A stretch of DNA of 64,000 bases, from contig NZ_MUHW01000015.1 in the NCBI RefSeq assembly GCF_002007235.1, forward strand, positions 38,658 to 102,657, in the 5' to 3' direction. Numbering within the stretch: the first letter of the stretch is position 1; every line of letters starts with the position of its first letter. Below the pieces are notes generated by a model. The model did not search any database, was not told where the DNA came from, and saw nothing but the letters and a program-made list of their open reading frames with translations. Made by a program: the position numbers and the translations under genes. Below are positions 9,305 through 16,707 of the stretch, piece by piece. This DNA comes from Oribacterium sp. C9 (GTDB lineage: Bacteria; Bacillota; Clostridia; Lachnospirales; Lachnospiraceae).

Positions 9305-9781
9305 TTATGCGTTCAGCTCTGCTGCGTCGATCTTGAAGCCTTCAAGCTTTGATGTGCAGTTAGGACATCTTGTAGCCTCGATCTTGATCTCAGACTTGCA
9401 GTATGGACACTCCTTTGTGGCAGGAACAGCAGGTGCCTCTGCTTCCTGTTTTCTCAGCTTGTTCATTCCCTTCACGAAAAGGAAAACTACAAATGCCATG
9501 ATAAGGAAAGAAATAGCCTGAGTTATGAACTTTCCATAACCGAAAACCGCACCCTCTGCCACTGCGTCGGCGTAGACCTTTGTTGTCTGACCTGCCAGAG
9601 GGATGAACATGTTGTTGAAGTCGATCTTTCCTGTAAAGATGGAAAGGATAGGCATAACGAGATCGTCAACCACGCTCTTTACGAGAGCTGTGAATGCAGA
9701 ACCGATGATCATGCCGACTGCAAGATCGATCATGTTTCCTTTTACTGCAAACTCTTTAAATTCCTTGATAAAATCTTTCAT
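9305..9781 (-). CDS. mscL: Large-conductance mechanosensitive channel with C-terminal zinc ribbon
   Basis: MscL releases solutes during hypo-osmotic shock. The 158-residue product has the conserved start MKDFIKEFKEF, first pore helix (IDLAVGMIIGSAFTALV) and second membrane helix (about 75-95). A C-terminal extension carries CPYC and CPNC, two Cys pairs of a zinc-ribbon type that replace the usual short tail; this form is seen in other Firmicutes. ATG 9781 follows an AGGAG site with a 7-base spacing, so the open frame up to 9886 is not used. Confidence 0.92.
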   Translation of the reverse strand: MKDFIKEFKEFAVKGNMIDLAVGMIIGSAFTALVKSVVDDLVMPILSIFTGKIDFNNMFIPLAGQTTKVYADAVAEGAVFGYGKFITQAISFLIMAFVVFLFVKGMNKLRKQEAEAPAVPATKECPYCKSEIKIEATRCPNCTSKLEGFKIDAAELNA

Positions 9782-9895
9782 CGATATGCTCCTATTCTGC
9801 CCGGGACTATAAAAGATGCCTGTGCCAATGCTTAGATCATTCAGCTCACCGGATATAAGGTGGAGCCGTAGGCTTGAGGGCGACACCGAAACATC

Positions 9896-9946
9896 AAAAA
9901 AGATCCGGAGCCATGATTTTTTAATAAAACCATTTTACTCCGGATC
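9896..9946 (-). terminator. Terminator of the GntR-ABC exporter operon
   Basis: GATCCGGAG and CTCCGGATC pair around a long inner hairpin; a T6 tract follows on the minus strand. Confidence 0.75.
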
Positions 9947-9976
9947 ATGTGAAAATTCTATTTTATTCTGCTGTTT

Positions 9977-11497
9977 TTAATTTTTATATTCTGTTTCTCT
10001 CCACTTCAGGAACTCGGAAAGATCCATATCTATATAACTCATTTTATTATCGGTTCCGAGGTGAGGTGTGACTGTGACCTCGCAGTATTTACTGATCTCC
10101 TTAAGATCCGCTTCTGAAAGAGGATGTGCTCCGTCATAGTCGTACTGCTGGAATTCCATGCCTTTTTCGAGATCCGCCTTGTTGTAGACCCTGAACATAA
10201 TGTAGGTACTGTTCTCCTTGCCGGAGTTATAGAATTTGGCTCTGGACTGTCTGCGATAGTCTTCGAGTTTTTCTATCATAGCGTTGTAACGTTCTTTTTT
10301 CTCTTTTGGTATCACCATGGTGAATTCCACATTTGCCTCATGTGTCTCTGTATCTTCGCCACTCTCGAGAATGGTTCCGAGATCCTCTATGGATACAAAT
10401 GCATCATAGGAATAACAGAGGTACCTTTGGCTGAACAGGTCGTAAGGGAGCTTGCTGAGACCGAAACCTTCTGTGGCCCATCCTGCCTTTGCGAAGCATA
10501 GGGAAGCCACGGTGGCAAAGACGAAATAGGCTATGGGGCGCCATGTGATCTTCAGAGTTCTCTTGTAGACGAAGGATGCCACTATGTATATGAAGAACAG
10601 AAGGAGGTAGAAGAACTCCATGTTGTCCCATCCGTCGGAAACTATAGACCATGCCATATCAAGAAGGATAAGGGCGAGGTAAATGTTTATGATGAAAGGA
10701 TATGAAAGTATATCGTCGGAGATTTGTCCGGCTCTCTCTGCCTTTCTCTTTATGAAATGATATCTCAAAAGTACGATCGCGATAACGGCGTACAAAAACT
10801 GCAGCAGCACATAGCGGACACTGAAGATGGAAAGCTGTGCGTACTCGGGCTCAAGGATGAACTCGAGATTTGAGGCAAGCATACCTGCAGGCGAAAGCAT
10901 TACCGCAATATCGTATATGAAGCTGTCTGGCGGAAGATTTCTGCCGGCTATCATGCACTGCATGAAGATCATTATGGAGATCCCGACAACTCCGGGAAGT
11001 GTTGAGTAGGCTCCTATCATCACTATTCCGTCGAAGATGGAGTTTGCCAATGTATAGACCGCGGTGTTCACAAGTATCAGTACCAGCAGTGAATAGGCTT
11101 CATAACCCTGAAGGAGCAGAAATCTGTGTACGGGTACTGCGTGAAATGCCTTGGTGATCCACACGATGGCGGTGCCCAGTAAGAAGCTTCCGTAGGCCAT
11201 GAGCCATGTTAAAAGTATGTTCGTCAGAAGCTGTTCCTTTCTGGAAACAGGGAGTGACAGGAACATGTCCACACTGTTCTTTCTGTGAATGTATGAAAAA
11301 AGAAGTACAGGTACAGCGGCACTGAGAAGTATGGAAAGAATATTTCCTATGTTGGCGCAGGCTGTAAAGGTATCCTCCGGATGCAGGTGGTCATAACCGG
11401 TGAAGGAAATAAGCTGAAAGGCCACTGAGATAAGCAGGAAGAAAAGTATCGAGATCCTGCGGCTCTTTATCAGCCATTTGAAGTAGTTTTTATTCAT
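9977..11497 (-). CDS. ABC-2-type transporter permease
   Basis: The 506-residue protein has about ten hydrophobic segments: six before residue 260 and several more between 260 and 345. A soluble C-terminal domain of about 150 residues follows. It overlaps the upstream ATPase gene by four bases (ATGA) and is surely its membrane partner. With the GntR gene upstream this resembles the YtrA-type exporter operons that respond to cell-envelope stress. The substrate is not recognisable. Confidence 0.8.
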   Translation of the reverse strand: MNKNYFKWLIKSRRISILFFLLISVAFQLISFTGYDHLHPEDTFTACANIGNILSILLSAAVPVLLFSYIHRKNSVDMFLSLPVSRKEQLLTNILLTWLMAYGSFLLGTAIVWITKAFHAVPVHRFLLLQGYEAYSLLVLILVNTAVYTLANSIFDGIVMIGAYSTLPGVVGISIMIFMQCMIAGRNLPPDSFIYDIAVMLSPAGMLASNLEFILEPEYAQLSIFSVRYVLLQFLYAVIAIVLLRYHFIKRKAERAGQISDDILSYPFIINIYLALILLDMAWSIVSDGWDNMEFFYLLLFFIYIVASFVYKRTLKITWRPIAYFVFATVASLCFAKAGWATEGFGLSKLPYDLFSQRYLCYSYDAFVSIEDLGTILESGEDTETHEANVEFTMVIPKEKKERYNAMIEKLEDYRRQSRAKFYNSGKENSTYIMFRVYNKADLEKGMEFQQYDYDGAHPLSEADLKEISKYCEVTVTPHLGTDNKMSYIDMDLSEFLKWRETEYKN

Positions 11498-12372
11498 GAT
11501 CGTGCCTCTCTTTCAAGTTCATATATGAAAAGCTCTTCGAAATTGACCGGAAGTATGTTCAGAAGGATCGGATCCATGGCTCTTAACTGATCTTCCACCT
11601 GATCCGCGTCTCCCCGGATGACCAGCTTGTATACCTGACCTTCCTTTTCGAACTGGAGGATGTCGAGGTCATGGAAGTCATCTTTTGTACGATCTTCCCT
11701 GAAGGCCAGCTGATACTTGTTAATGTTTGCCTTGGACTCTGAGAGATCTCCTCCGCTGAGTATCCTGCCGTCTTCCAGCATGGCGAAGCTGTCACAGATA
11801 TCTTCAAGCTCCTTCAGGCTGTGGGACGATATGATGACGGAAACGTCTTCGTCTTCGAGAAGGTCCGTCAATGCATTTTTGAAGTGGAGCCTTGCTATAG
11901 GTTCAAGTCCGTCATAGGCCTCGTCCAGGAGCATTAGCTTAGGGTGTATGGCGAGGGCGAACAAAAGTGATACTCTTCGCTTCATACCCTTTGAAAAGGT
12001 GGCGATGGAAGCCTTCGGATCAAGCTCGAACATCTTTAGATATTTCTGATAGGCCTCCGGATCAAAATCGTACATGCACTCATAGAACAGCTTGAGGCTT
12101 TCTATGGTGGAGCCTAAGGGGAAGTACGCCTCGTCGCTTACGAAGGCTATCTTCTTCTTTGTGCTCATGTCGTAATATGTGCTTTTTCCATCGAGGGTTA
12201 TACTGCCCGTTTCCGGTGCGTATACTCCGGCAATGGAACGAAGCAGGGTCGATTTTCCGGCGCCGTTTATACCTACGAGACCGACTATGGATTTTGTGTT
12301 GACTGTAAGGTTCAGGTCTTTAAGAACTTCTTTTTTGCCGAAGTTTTTTGACAAGTGTTCTATCTTAAGCAT
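11494..12372 (-). CDS. ABC transporter ATP-binding protein (YtrB/BcrA-like)
   Basis: This 292-residue ATPase carries Walker A (GINGAGKST, about 38-46), the signature FSKGMKRR (a divergent LSGGQ typical of ABC-2 exporters), and Walker B (LMLLDEA, where Ala replaces the usual Pro). The start at 12372 is chosen because GGGGAGG lies just upstream; it overlaps the 3' end of the GntR gene by eight bases. The partner permease follows with a four-base overlap. Confidence 0.88.
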   Translation of the reverse strand: MLKIEHLSKNFGKKEVLKDLNLTVNTKSIVGLVGINGAGKSTLLRSIAGVYAPETGSITLDGKSTYYDMSTKKKIAFVSDEAYFPLGSTIESLKLFYECMYDFDPEAYQKYLKMFELDPKASIATFSKGMKRRVSLLFALAIHPKLMLLDEAYDGLEPIARLHFKNALTDLLEDEDVSVIISSHSLKELEDICDSFAMLEDGRILSGGDLSESKANINKYQLAFREDRTKDDFHDLDILQFEKEGQVYKLVIRGDADQVEDQLRAMDPILLNILPVNFEELFIYELEREARS

Positions 12373-12724
12373 GGTTATCCTCCCCATATACCTTGTTCAC
12401 GGCCGCGAGGACCTCTTCTTTTGTGATGCCGTTGTCCTTGAGCGGCTTAAGCAATGATGTTATCTGAAGCATTTTTGAATTTTCCATACTGATATTCGCT
12501 ACATAGACCCCTTTCTTTGGCAGATTGTATACGTATCCCTTCTGCTCCAGCTGGGCGTATGCCTTGGCAACGGTGTTAGGGTTAATGCCGTTTTCCGTTG
12601 CCAGCTGTCTTACAGAAGGGAGCTTGTCGCCGGATTTCAGGACTCCGGCTTCTATGAAGCTCAGTATCTGAGTCTGTATCTGCTCAAATATGGGCTCCTT
12701 GCTCTGAAGGTTGACAAGGAACAT
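12365..12724 (-). CDS. GntR-family transcriptional regulator, YtrA subfamily
   Basis: The 119-residue protein has a winged helix-turn-helix (about 10-70, with SVRQLATENGINPNTVAKAYAQLE in the usual form) and only a short C-terminal dimerisation segment, the hallmark of YtrA-type GntR repressors. It is the first gene of the exporter operon, so it probably represses that operon. An 18-bp tandem repeat at 12823-12858 is a candidate operator. Confidence 0.9.
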   Translation of the reverse strand: MFLVNLQSKEPIFEQIQTQILSFIEAGVLKSGDKLPSVRQLATENGINPNTVAKAYAQLEQKGYVYNLPKKGVYVANISMENSKMLQITSLLKPLKDNGITKEEVLAAVNKVYGEDNHA

Positions 12725-12822
12725 ATTTCACCTCCGAATCTGTCAGTATAAGTGTCAAAACTCTATCTCACCCTTGTGTATGCACAGATATGCGGGATAG
12801 ACTTAATGACACTCATGACATC

Positions 12823-12858
12823 TGTATTAATTGTACTAGCTGTATTAACTGTACTACT
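12823..12858. promoter_or_regulatory. 18-bp tandem direct repeat, candidate GntR operator
   Basis: Two adjacent copies of TGTATTAAyTGTACTA(G/C)(C/T) lie about 100 bases upstream of the GntR gene. Regular spacing and position suggest an operator; binding is inferred. Confidence 0.4.
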
Positions 12859-12990
12859 ATTCCGGTGAAATGCAACAGGGGTGTATGATTATTCAAAAAA
12901 AGTTAATGGAATGAATGGGGATGAAATAAAAAATAAAGAATTTAGTGAAAAACAGGGAAGGGAAAGCAAAAAAGGCGGCAGATATGATTG

Positions 12991-13154
12991 GGGCGGCATC
13001 CCACATTCCTTCGGAATATGGGATATATACGAGGAGAAAATGCCATTAGATGGCGCTAAAGCGCCGGGCATTTTCGTTTGATTTTGCCTTACGGCAAAAC
13101 CAGCCTCGCCGCCTGGGCGGCATCCCACATTCCTTCGTAATATGGGATATATAC
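12991..13154. repeat. Cluster of hairpin repeats between the GntR operon and tRNA-Gln
   Basis: Two nearly identical 40-bp direct repeats (12991-13030 and 13115-13154, one mismatch) each fold as an imperfect hairpin around CATTCCTTCGGAATATG. Between them lie a GAGAAAATGC-ended palindrome (13034-13076, with core GGCGCTAAAGCGCC) and a TTTTGCC/GGCAAAA hairpin (13082-13099). Such clustered palindromes resemble REP/BIME elements. A 66-codon open frame on the plus strand crosses the first repeat but looks non-coding. Confidence 0.65.
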
Positions 13155-13182
13155 AAAAAAACTCAGAGCCAAAGCTCTGAGT
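13155..13182 (-). terminator. Terminator of tRNA-Gln
   Basis: ACTCAGAGC/GCTCTGAGT stem with a T7 run on the minus strand, directly after the tRNA. Confidence 0.85.
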
Positions 13183-13190
13183 TCTGAAAG

Positions 13191-13262
13191 CAGCGCTACC
13201 AGGATTCGAACCTGGGAATGACGGAATCAGAATCCGTTGCCTTACCACTTGGCGACAGCGCT
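13191..13262 (-). tRNA. tRNA-Gln (anticodon CTG)
   Basis: A complete cloverleaf can be drawn: acceptor AGCGCTG paired with TAGCGCT, anticodon stem ACGGA/TCCGT with loop TTCTGAT, and T-loop GGTTCGAATCC. CCA is not encoded. A perfect sigma-A promoter lies upstream and a terminator downstream, so it is a single-gene unit. Confidence 0.93.
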
Positions 13263-13291
13263 ATATGAGTGTCGCTTCAAGCGACTTGTAT

Positions 13292-13320
13292 ATACTACAC
13301 TAAGGTATAGGTTATGTCAA
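13292..13320 (-). promoter_or_regulatory. Sigma-A promoter of tRNA-Gln
   Basis: TTGACA and TAGTAT with a 17-base spacer. Confidence 0.75.
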
Positions 13321-13335
13321 CAATAAAATAAATTT

Positions 13336-13371
13336 TTATAATTAATGCCCGCAGAAAATATCTGCGGGCAT
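13336..13371 (-). terminator. Terminator of the ApbE gene
   Basis: ATGCCCGCAGA/TCTGCGGGCAT stem of 11 bp with a 5-base loop; the downstream tract is A/T-rich but not a clean T run. Confidence 0.6.
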
Positions 13372-13375
13372 CAGA

Positions 13376-14497
13376 TCACTCTTTCGTTATTTCTGAAAAT
13401 CCGTCAGTGAACTCCTGAGTTCCGTCGGCTTCGATCCACATGGCGTCGATCCTGCCTACTCTATCGCTCTTTCCAAGAACGCTGGTACCATCTGAAACAG
13501 ATTTGATGAGGGCCTTTCCGTCTTCGACACTCATGCAGAAAAGAGCTGTTGAAAGTGCATCCGCAAGAGCTGAGTCATGAGTCAGGATGGTAACACTGCG
13601 GTGATACTTCGCAGGATATAAGGTGTCAGGGTCAATGATGTGATGATATCGCTCTCCGTCTACCACATAGTAGCGCTCGTAGTCCCCGGATGTAACGAGG
13701 GAAGCATCCTCGAGATAAGTAACTACAGCGTACTGATCCCCGGTCTGGTTGTCGCGGAAGGTAGGGTTCTCAACAGGACATACCCATTTCTCGGTATTAT
13801 TTTTGAGACCGATGGCACGGAGATTTCCGCCCAGATTCAGCATGAAGCTGTCTGATCCGGCACCCTCTATGAGCTTTGCGGCATCCTCTGTAGCGTAGCC
13901 CTTTGCTATGCCTCCCACATCAAGACTCATTTCAGGATCCTTCAGGAACACGGTTCCTGCCTCTTCGTCAATGATCACATCATCGATGTTGGTGTGCTTT
14001 GCAGCCTCTCTGAGAGCCTCTTCATCAGGAAGCTCACCCTTCGAAGGATCTGCCATGCCTATCTCACGCTTGTCGTGCCAGAGACGAAGCACCGCACCGT
14101 AAGCGATATTCAGCTTTCCGTCAGTGAGGGTATACACTTCCTTGCCCCACTTCAGGAGCTCTATAAGCTTTTCGTCAACCTTCACAGGCTCCTTGCCCGC
14201 ATTGTCGTTGATGGTCTTAATGTTGTTTACGCCTTCGTAATCGTTATAAATATCGAAGAGCTGGTGCTCCTTCAGAAGCAGGTCATGAGAATCCTTGTAT
14301 CTGGATTTAAAAGTCTCTTCGTCCGGCTCGTATCCTATCTCCATGGAGACGGTGTCGAAAACATCCAGGAACTGGGCGTTGTATCGTGTTTTCTCGACAG
14401 GCTTCTTTGCGCAACCGGTTGCTGTTATTGCCAATGCTGCCGCCGAAAGGATAGCGGCTGCAGCTGAAAATCTTCTTTTAAATAAAATCTTTTTCAA
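13376..14497 (-). CDS. apbE: FAD:protein FMN transferase (ApbE), lipoprotein
   Basis: ApbE moves FMN from FAD onto a Thr/Ser in the (S/A)GAT-x-T motif of exported flavoproteins. The 373-residue product has a lipoprotein signal (ITATGC) and the family core, including the GGIAKGYA segment and the metal-ligand region near the C terminus. TTG at 14497 is chosen because GGAGGT precedes it by five bases and it yields a standard KK-type signal; an ATG at 14527 lacks a good ribosome site. Likely substrates in this window are RnfD, RnfG, the four-domain protein at 44568 and the reductase at 47394. Confidence 0.92.
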   Translation of the reverse strand: MKKILFKRRFSAAAAILSAAALAITATGCAKKPVEKTRYNAQFLDVFDTVSMEIGYEPDEETFKSRYKDSHDLLLKEHQLFDIYNDYEGVNNIKTINDNAGKEPVKVDEKLIELLKWGKEVYTLTDGKLNIAYGAVLRLWHDKREIGMADPSKGELPDEEALREAAKHTNIDDVIIDEEAGTVFLKDPEMSLDVGGIAKGYATEDAAKLIEGAGSDSFMLNLGGNLRAIGLKNNTEKWVCPVENPTFRDNQTGDQYAVVTYLEDASLVTSGDYERYYVVDGERYHHIIDPDTLYPAKYHRSVTILTHDSALADALSTALFCMSVEDGKALIKSVSDGTSVLGKSDRVGRIDAMWIEADGTQEFTDGFSEITKE

Positions 14498-14613
14498 TGC
14501 ATACCTCCATATATAAAACTCAGCCATTATAGCATATGCGGCGGGATTTTGCCGAAAACAATGCAGGTATTTATATAAAAGTAAGACTCTGTTGATCTTA
14601 ACTGATTTGCTAT

Positions 14614-14642
14614 TTGACTTTGTGAGGGTGGTGTATTATATT
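14614..14642 (+). promoter_or_regulatory. Sigma-A promoter of tRNA-Ser
   Basis: TTGACT and TATATT with a 17-base spacer, 18 bases before the tRNA. Confidence 0.7.
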
Positions 14643-14660
14643 TTTTTAGTACGATTTTTT

Positions 14661-14746
14661 GGAGATGTACCCAAGAGGCCGAAGGGGGCGCACTCGAAAT
14701 GCGCTAGGTCGGAAACGGCGCCAGGGTTCAAATCCCTGCATCTCCG
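14661..14746 (+). tRNA. tRNA-Ser (anticodon CGA)
   Basis: Acceptor GGAGATG/CATCTCC, anticodon stem GCGCA/TGCGC with loop CTCGAAA, a class II long variable arm and T-loop GGTTCAAATCC are all visible. It stands on the plus strand with its own promoter and terminator. Confidence 0.93.
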
Positions 14747-14758
14747 CGAAAAGTAAAA

Positions 14759-14808
14759 GGCTTAAAACCGTGATGATCTCATAACATCATCGGTTTTAAG
14801 CCTTTTTT
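14759..14808 (+). terminator. Terminator of tRNA-Ser, possibly bidirectional
   Basis: A 12-bp GGCTTAAAACCG/CGGTTTTAAGCC stem with an inner TGATG/CATCA helix and a T6 run on the plus strand. The opposite side has CCTTTTA, so it may also end the ABC-F gene. Confidence 0.85.
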
Positions 14809-14817
14809 GTTGCTGTG

Positions 14818-16374
14818 TCATACCACCTTAGTGGTCCACTTGGTGCAGTCCCATATGTCTGTTGCTATGTCCTGATAGAACTCAGGCTCGTGGCAGACCA
14901 TAAGGATGCTGCCCTTGTATTCGAGAAGTGCTCTCTTCAGTTCATCCTTTGCATCCGGGTCCAGATGGTTCGTAGGCTCGTCCAGAACCAGGATGTTTGA
15001 AGGGCGGTTCAGAAGCTTGCAGAGACGGACTTTTGCCTGCTCTCCTCCTGAAAGAACACGAATCTTACTTTCTATGTGCTGACTGGTGAGTCCGCATTTT
15101 GCCAGAGCTGCACGGACTTCAGACTGGTTAAGTCCCGGGAACTCATTCCAGATCTCCTGAAGACTGGTGTTGTCATTGTCACCGGCAGTCTCCTGCTCGA
15201 AGTAGCCTATATCGAGATTGTCTCCGAGCTCAACCTTTCCAGAGATAGGATCGATAAGTCCGAGAAGGCTCTTCAGAAGAGTTGTCTTTCCTATACCGTT
15301 TGCACCGGTCATAACGATGCGGCTGCCTCGCTCCATCTCGAGGTTTAGCGGCGCTGAAAGCGGTTCGTCATATCCTATTACGAGATCCTTTGTGGAGATA
15401 AGGTACTTGCCCGGAGTCTTTGAGTAGAGGAAGGTGAAGCTTGGCTTCGGCTTCTCTCTCACCTTATCGATTCTCTCCATCTTATCCAGCTTCTTCTGAC
15501 GGGACATGGCCATGTTTCTCGTTGATACACGGGCCTTGTTTCTGGCAACGAAATCCTCGAGATCCGCGATCTCCTGCTGCTGACGCTTGTAAGCGGCGTC
15601 CTGCTGTGCCTTCTGGGCGGCATAGACTTCTTCAAAATGGTGATAGTCTCCCACATATCTTGAAAGCTGCCTGTTATTCATGTGGTAGATAATGTTTATG
15701 ACGCTGTTCAGGAAAGGGATGTCATGTGATATCAGGATGAAGGCATTCTCATAGTCCTGAAGATACTTTTTGAGCCATGCTATATGCTCCTCGTCAAGGT
15801 AGTTGGTGGGCTCGTCAAGAAGCAGTATCTCAGGCTTCTCCAGAAGAAGCTTCGCAAGCAGTACCTTGGTTCTCTGACCGCCGGAAAGCTCTGTGACATC
15901 CCTGTCGAGACCGAGATCCAGAAGACCAAGGGCACGGGCAACTTCATTGACCTTTGCATCAATAAGGTAAAAGTCATGGGCGCTCAGGAGCTCCTGAAGA
16001 GTGCCTGCTTCTTCCATGTACTCGTTCATTTCCTCTTCCGAGGCCGTAGCCATGAGACCGTAAAGCTCATTACACCGCTCGTCCATCTTGTAGAGCTCGT
16101 CAAATGCACTTGAAAGTACGGTTCCAATGGTCATGCCGGGCTGAAGCACGGCATGCTGGTCAAGATAGCCGACCTTTACGTGCTTTGACCACTCAACCTT
16201 TCCTTCATCAGGCTGAAGCTTTCCTGTGATAATGCTCATGAAGGTGGACTTTCCCTCTCCGTTGGCACCTATTAGACCGATATGCTCTCCCTTCAGTAGA
16301 CGGAAGGATACGTCGTCAAAGATGGCGCGGTCGCCGAAACCGTGGGTCAGGTGTTCAACATTTAAAATACTCAT
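14818..16374 (-). CDS. ABC-F family ATPase (YbiT/YkpA-like)
   Basis: ABC-F proteins act on the ribosome rather than as transporters. The 518-residue product has two ABC cassettes: Walker A GANGEGKST (about 35-43) and GANGIGKTT (about 355-363), signatures LSGGQRTK and LSGGEQAK, and two DEPTN(Y/H)LD motifs. A basic linker between cassettes (about 245-310) is the region that contacts the P-site tRNA. Length and layout fit the YbiT group more than antibiotic-resistance ABC-F types, so a translation role is favoured. Confidence 0.88.
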   Translation of the reverse strand: MSILNVEHLTHGFGDRAIFDDVSFRLLKGEHIGLIGANGEGKSTFMSIITGKLQPDEGKVEWSKHVKVGYLDQHAVLQPGMTIGTVLSSAFDELYKMDERCNELYGLMATASEEEMNEYMEEAGTLQELLSAHDFYLIDAKVNEVARALGLLDLGLDRDVTELSGGQRTKVLLAKLLLEKPEILLLDEPTNYLDEEHIAWLKKYLQDYENAFILISHDIPFLNSVINIIYHMNNRQLSRYVGDYHHFEEVYAAQKAQQDAAYKRQQQEIADLEDFVARNKARVSTRNMAMSRQKKLDKMERIDKVREKPKPSFTFLYSKTPGKYLISTKDLVIGYDEPLSAPLNLEMERGSRIVMTGANGIGKTTLLKSLLGLIDPISGKVELGDNLDIGYFEQETAGDNDNTSLQEIWNEFPGLNQSEVRAALAKCGLTSQHIESKIRVLSGGEQAKVRLCKLLNRPSNILVLDEPTNHLDPDAKDELKRALLEYKGSILMVCHEPEFYQDIATDIWDCTKWTTKVV

Positions 16375-16519
16375 AAAACAAATACTCCGTTCTGCCGGGG
16401 ATCCGGCATGTGCAGGGGTTAAATAACAGCTTAACTAATGATTTAGTGTCAAAAGTTGATCATTCCGTACAGAGTGTAACTGTGAGATAAACTTAAGGCA
16501 CTTATGGTATATTTTTATA

Positions 16520-16560
16520 TAAAAGAAAACCAGTATCAAGTTTCCTTGAATACTGGTTTT
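16520..16560 (-). terminator. Terminator of tRNA-Leu
   Basis: AAAACCAGTATTCAAG/CTTGATACTGGTTTT stem with a GAAA-type loop and TCTTTT on the minus strand. Confidence 0.8.
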
Positions 16561-16561
16561 A

Positions 16562-16647
16562 TGCCGGTAGCCGGGGTCGAACCGGCACGCCCATCACTGG
16601 GCACGGGATTTTAAGTCCCGAGCGTCTGCCTATTCCGCCATACCGGC
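16562..16647 (-). tRNA. tRNA-Leu (anticodon TAA)
   Basis: Acceptor GCCGGTA/TACCGGC, anticodon stem CGGGA/TCCCG with loop CTTAAAA, a long variable arm and T-loop GGTTCGACCCC are visible. CCA is not encoded. Confidence 0.93.
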
Positions 16648-16658
16648 AGCACCAAATT

Positions 16659-16687
16659 ATAATATAAGATATTTCGGCGCTTGTCAA
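16659..16687 (-). promoter_or_regulatory. Sigma-A promoter of tRNA-Leu
   Basis: TTGACA and TATTAT with a 17-base spacer. Confidence 0.7.
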
Positions 16688-16707
16688 TAAGAAGATTTAC
16701 AGTGTCG

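Noticed and set aside
12881..13081. 66-codon open frame on the plus strand
   Set aside because: It runs through hairpin repeats and lacks a recognisable ribosome site or domain.
12889..13248. 119-codon open frame on the minus strand
   Set aside because: It overlaps tRNA-Gln and the repeat cluster.
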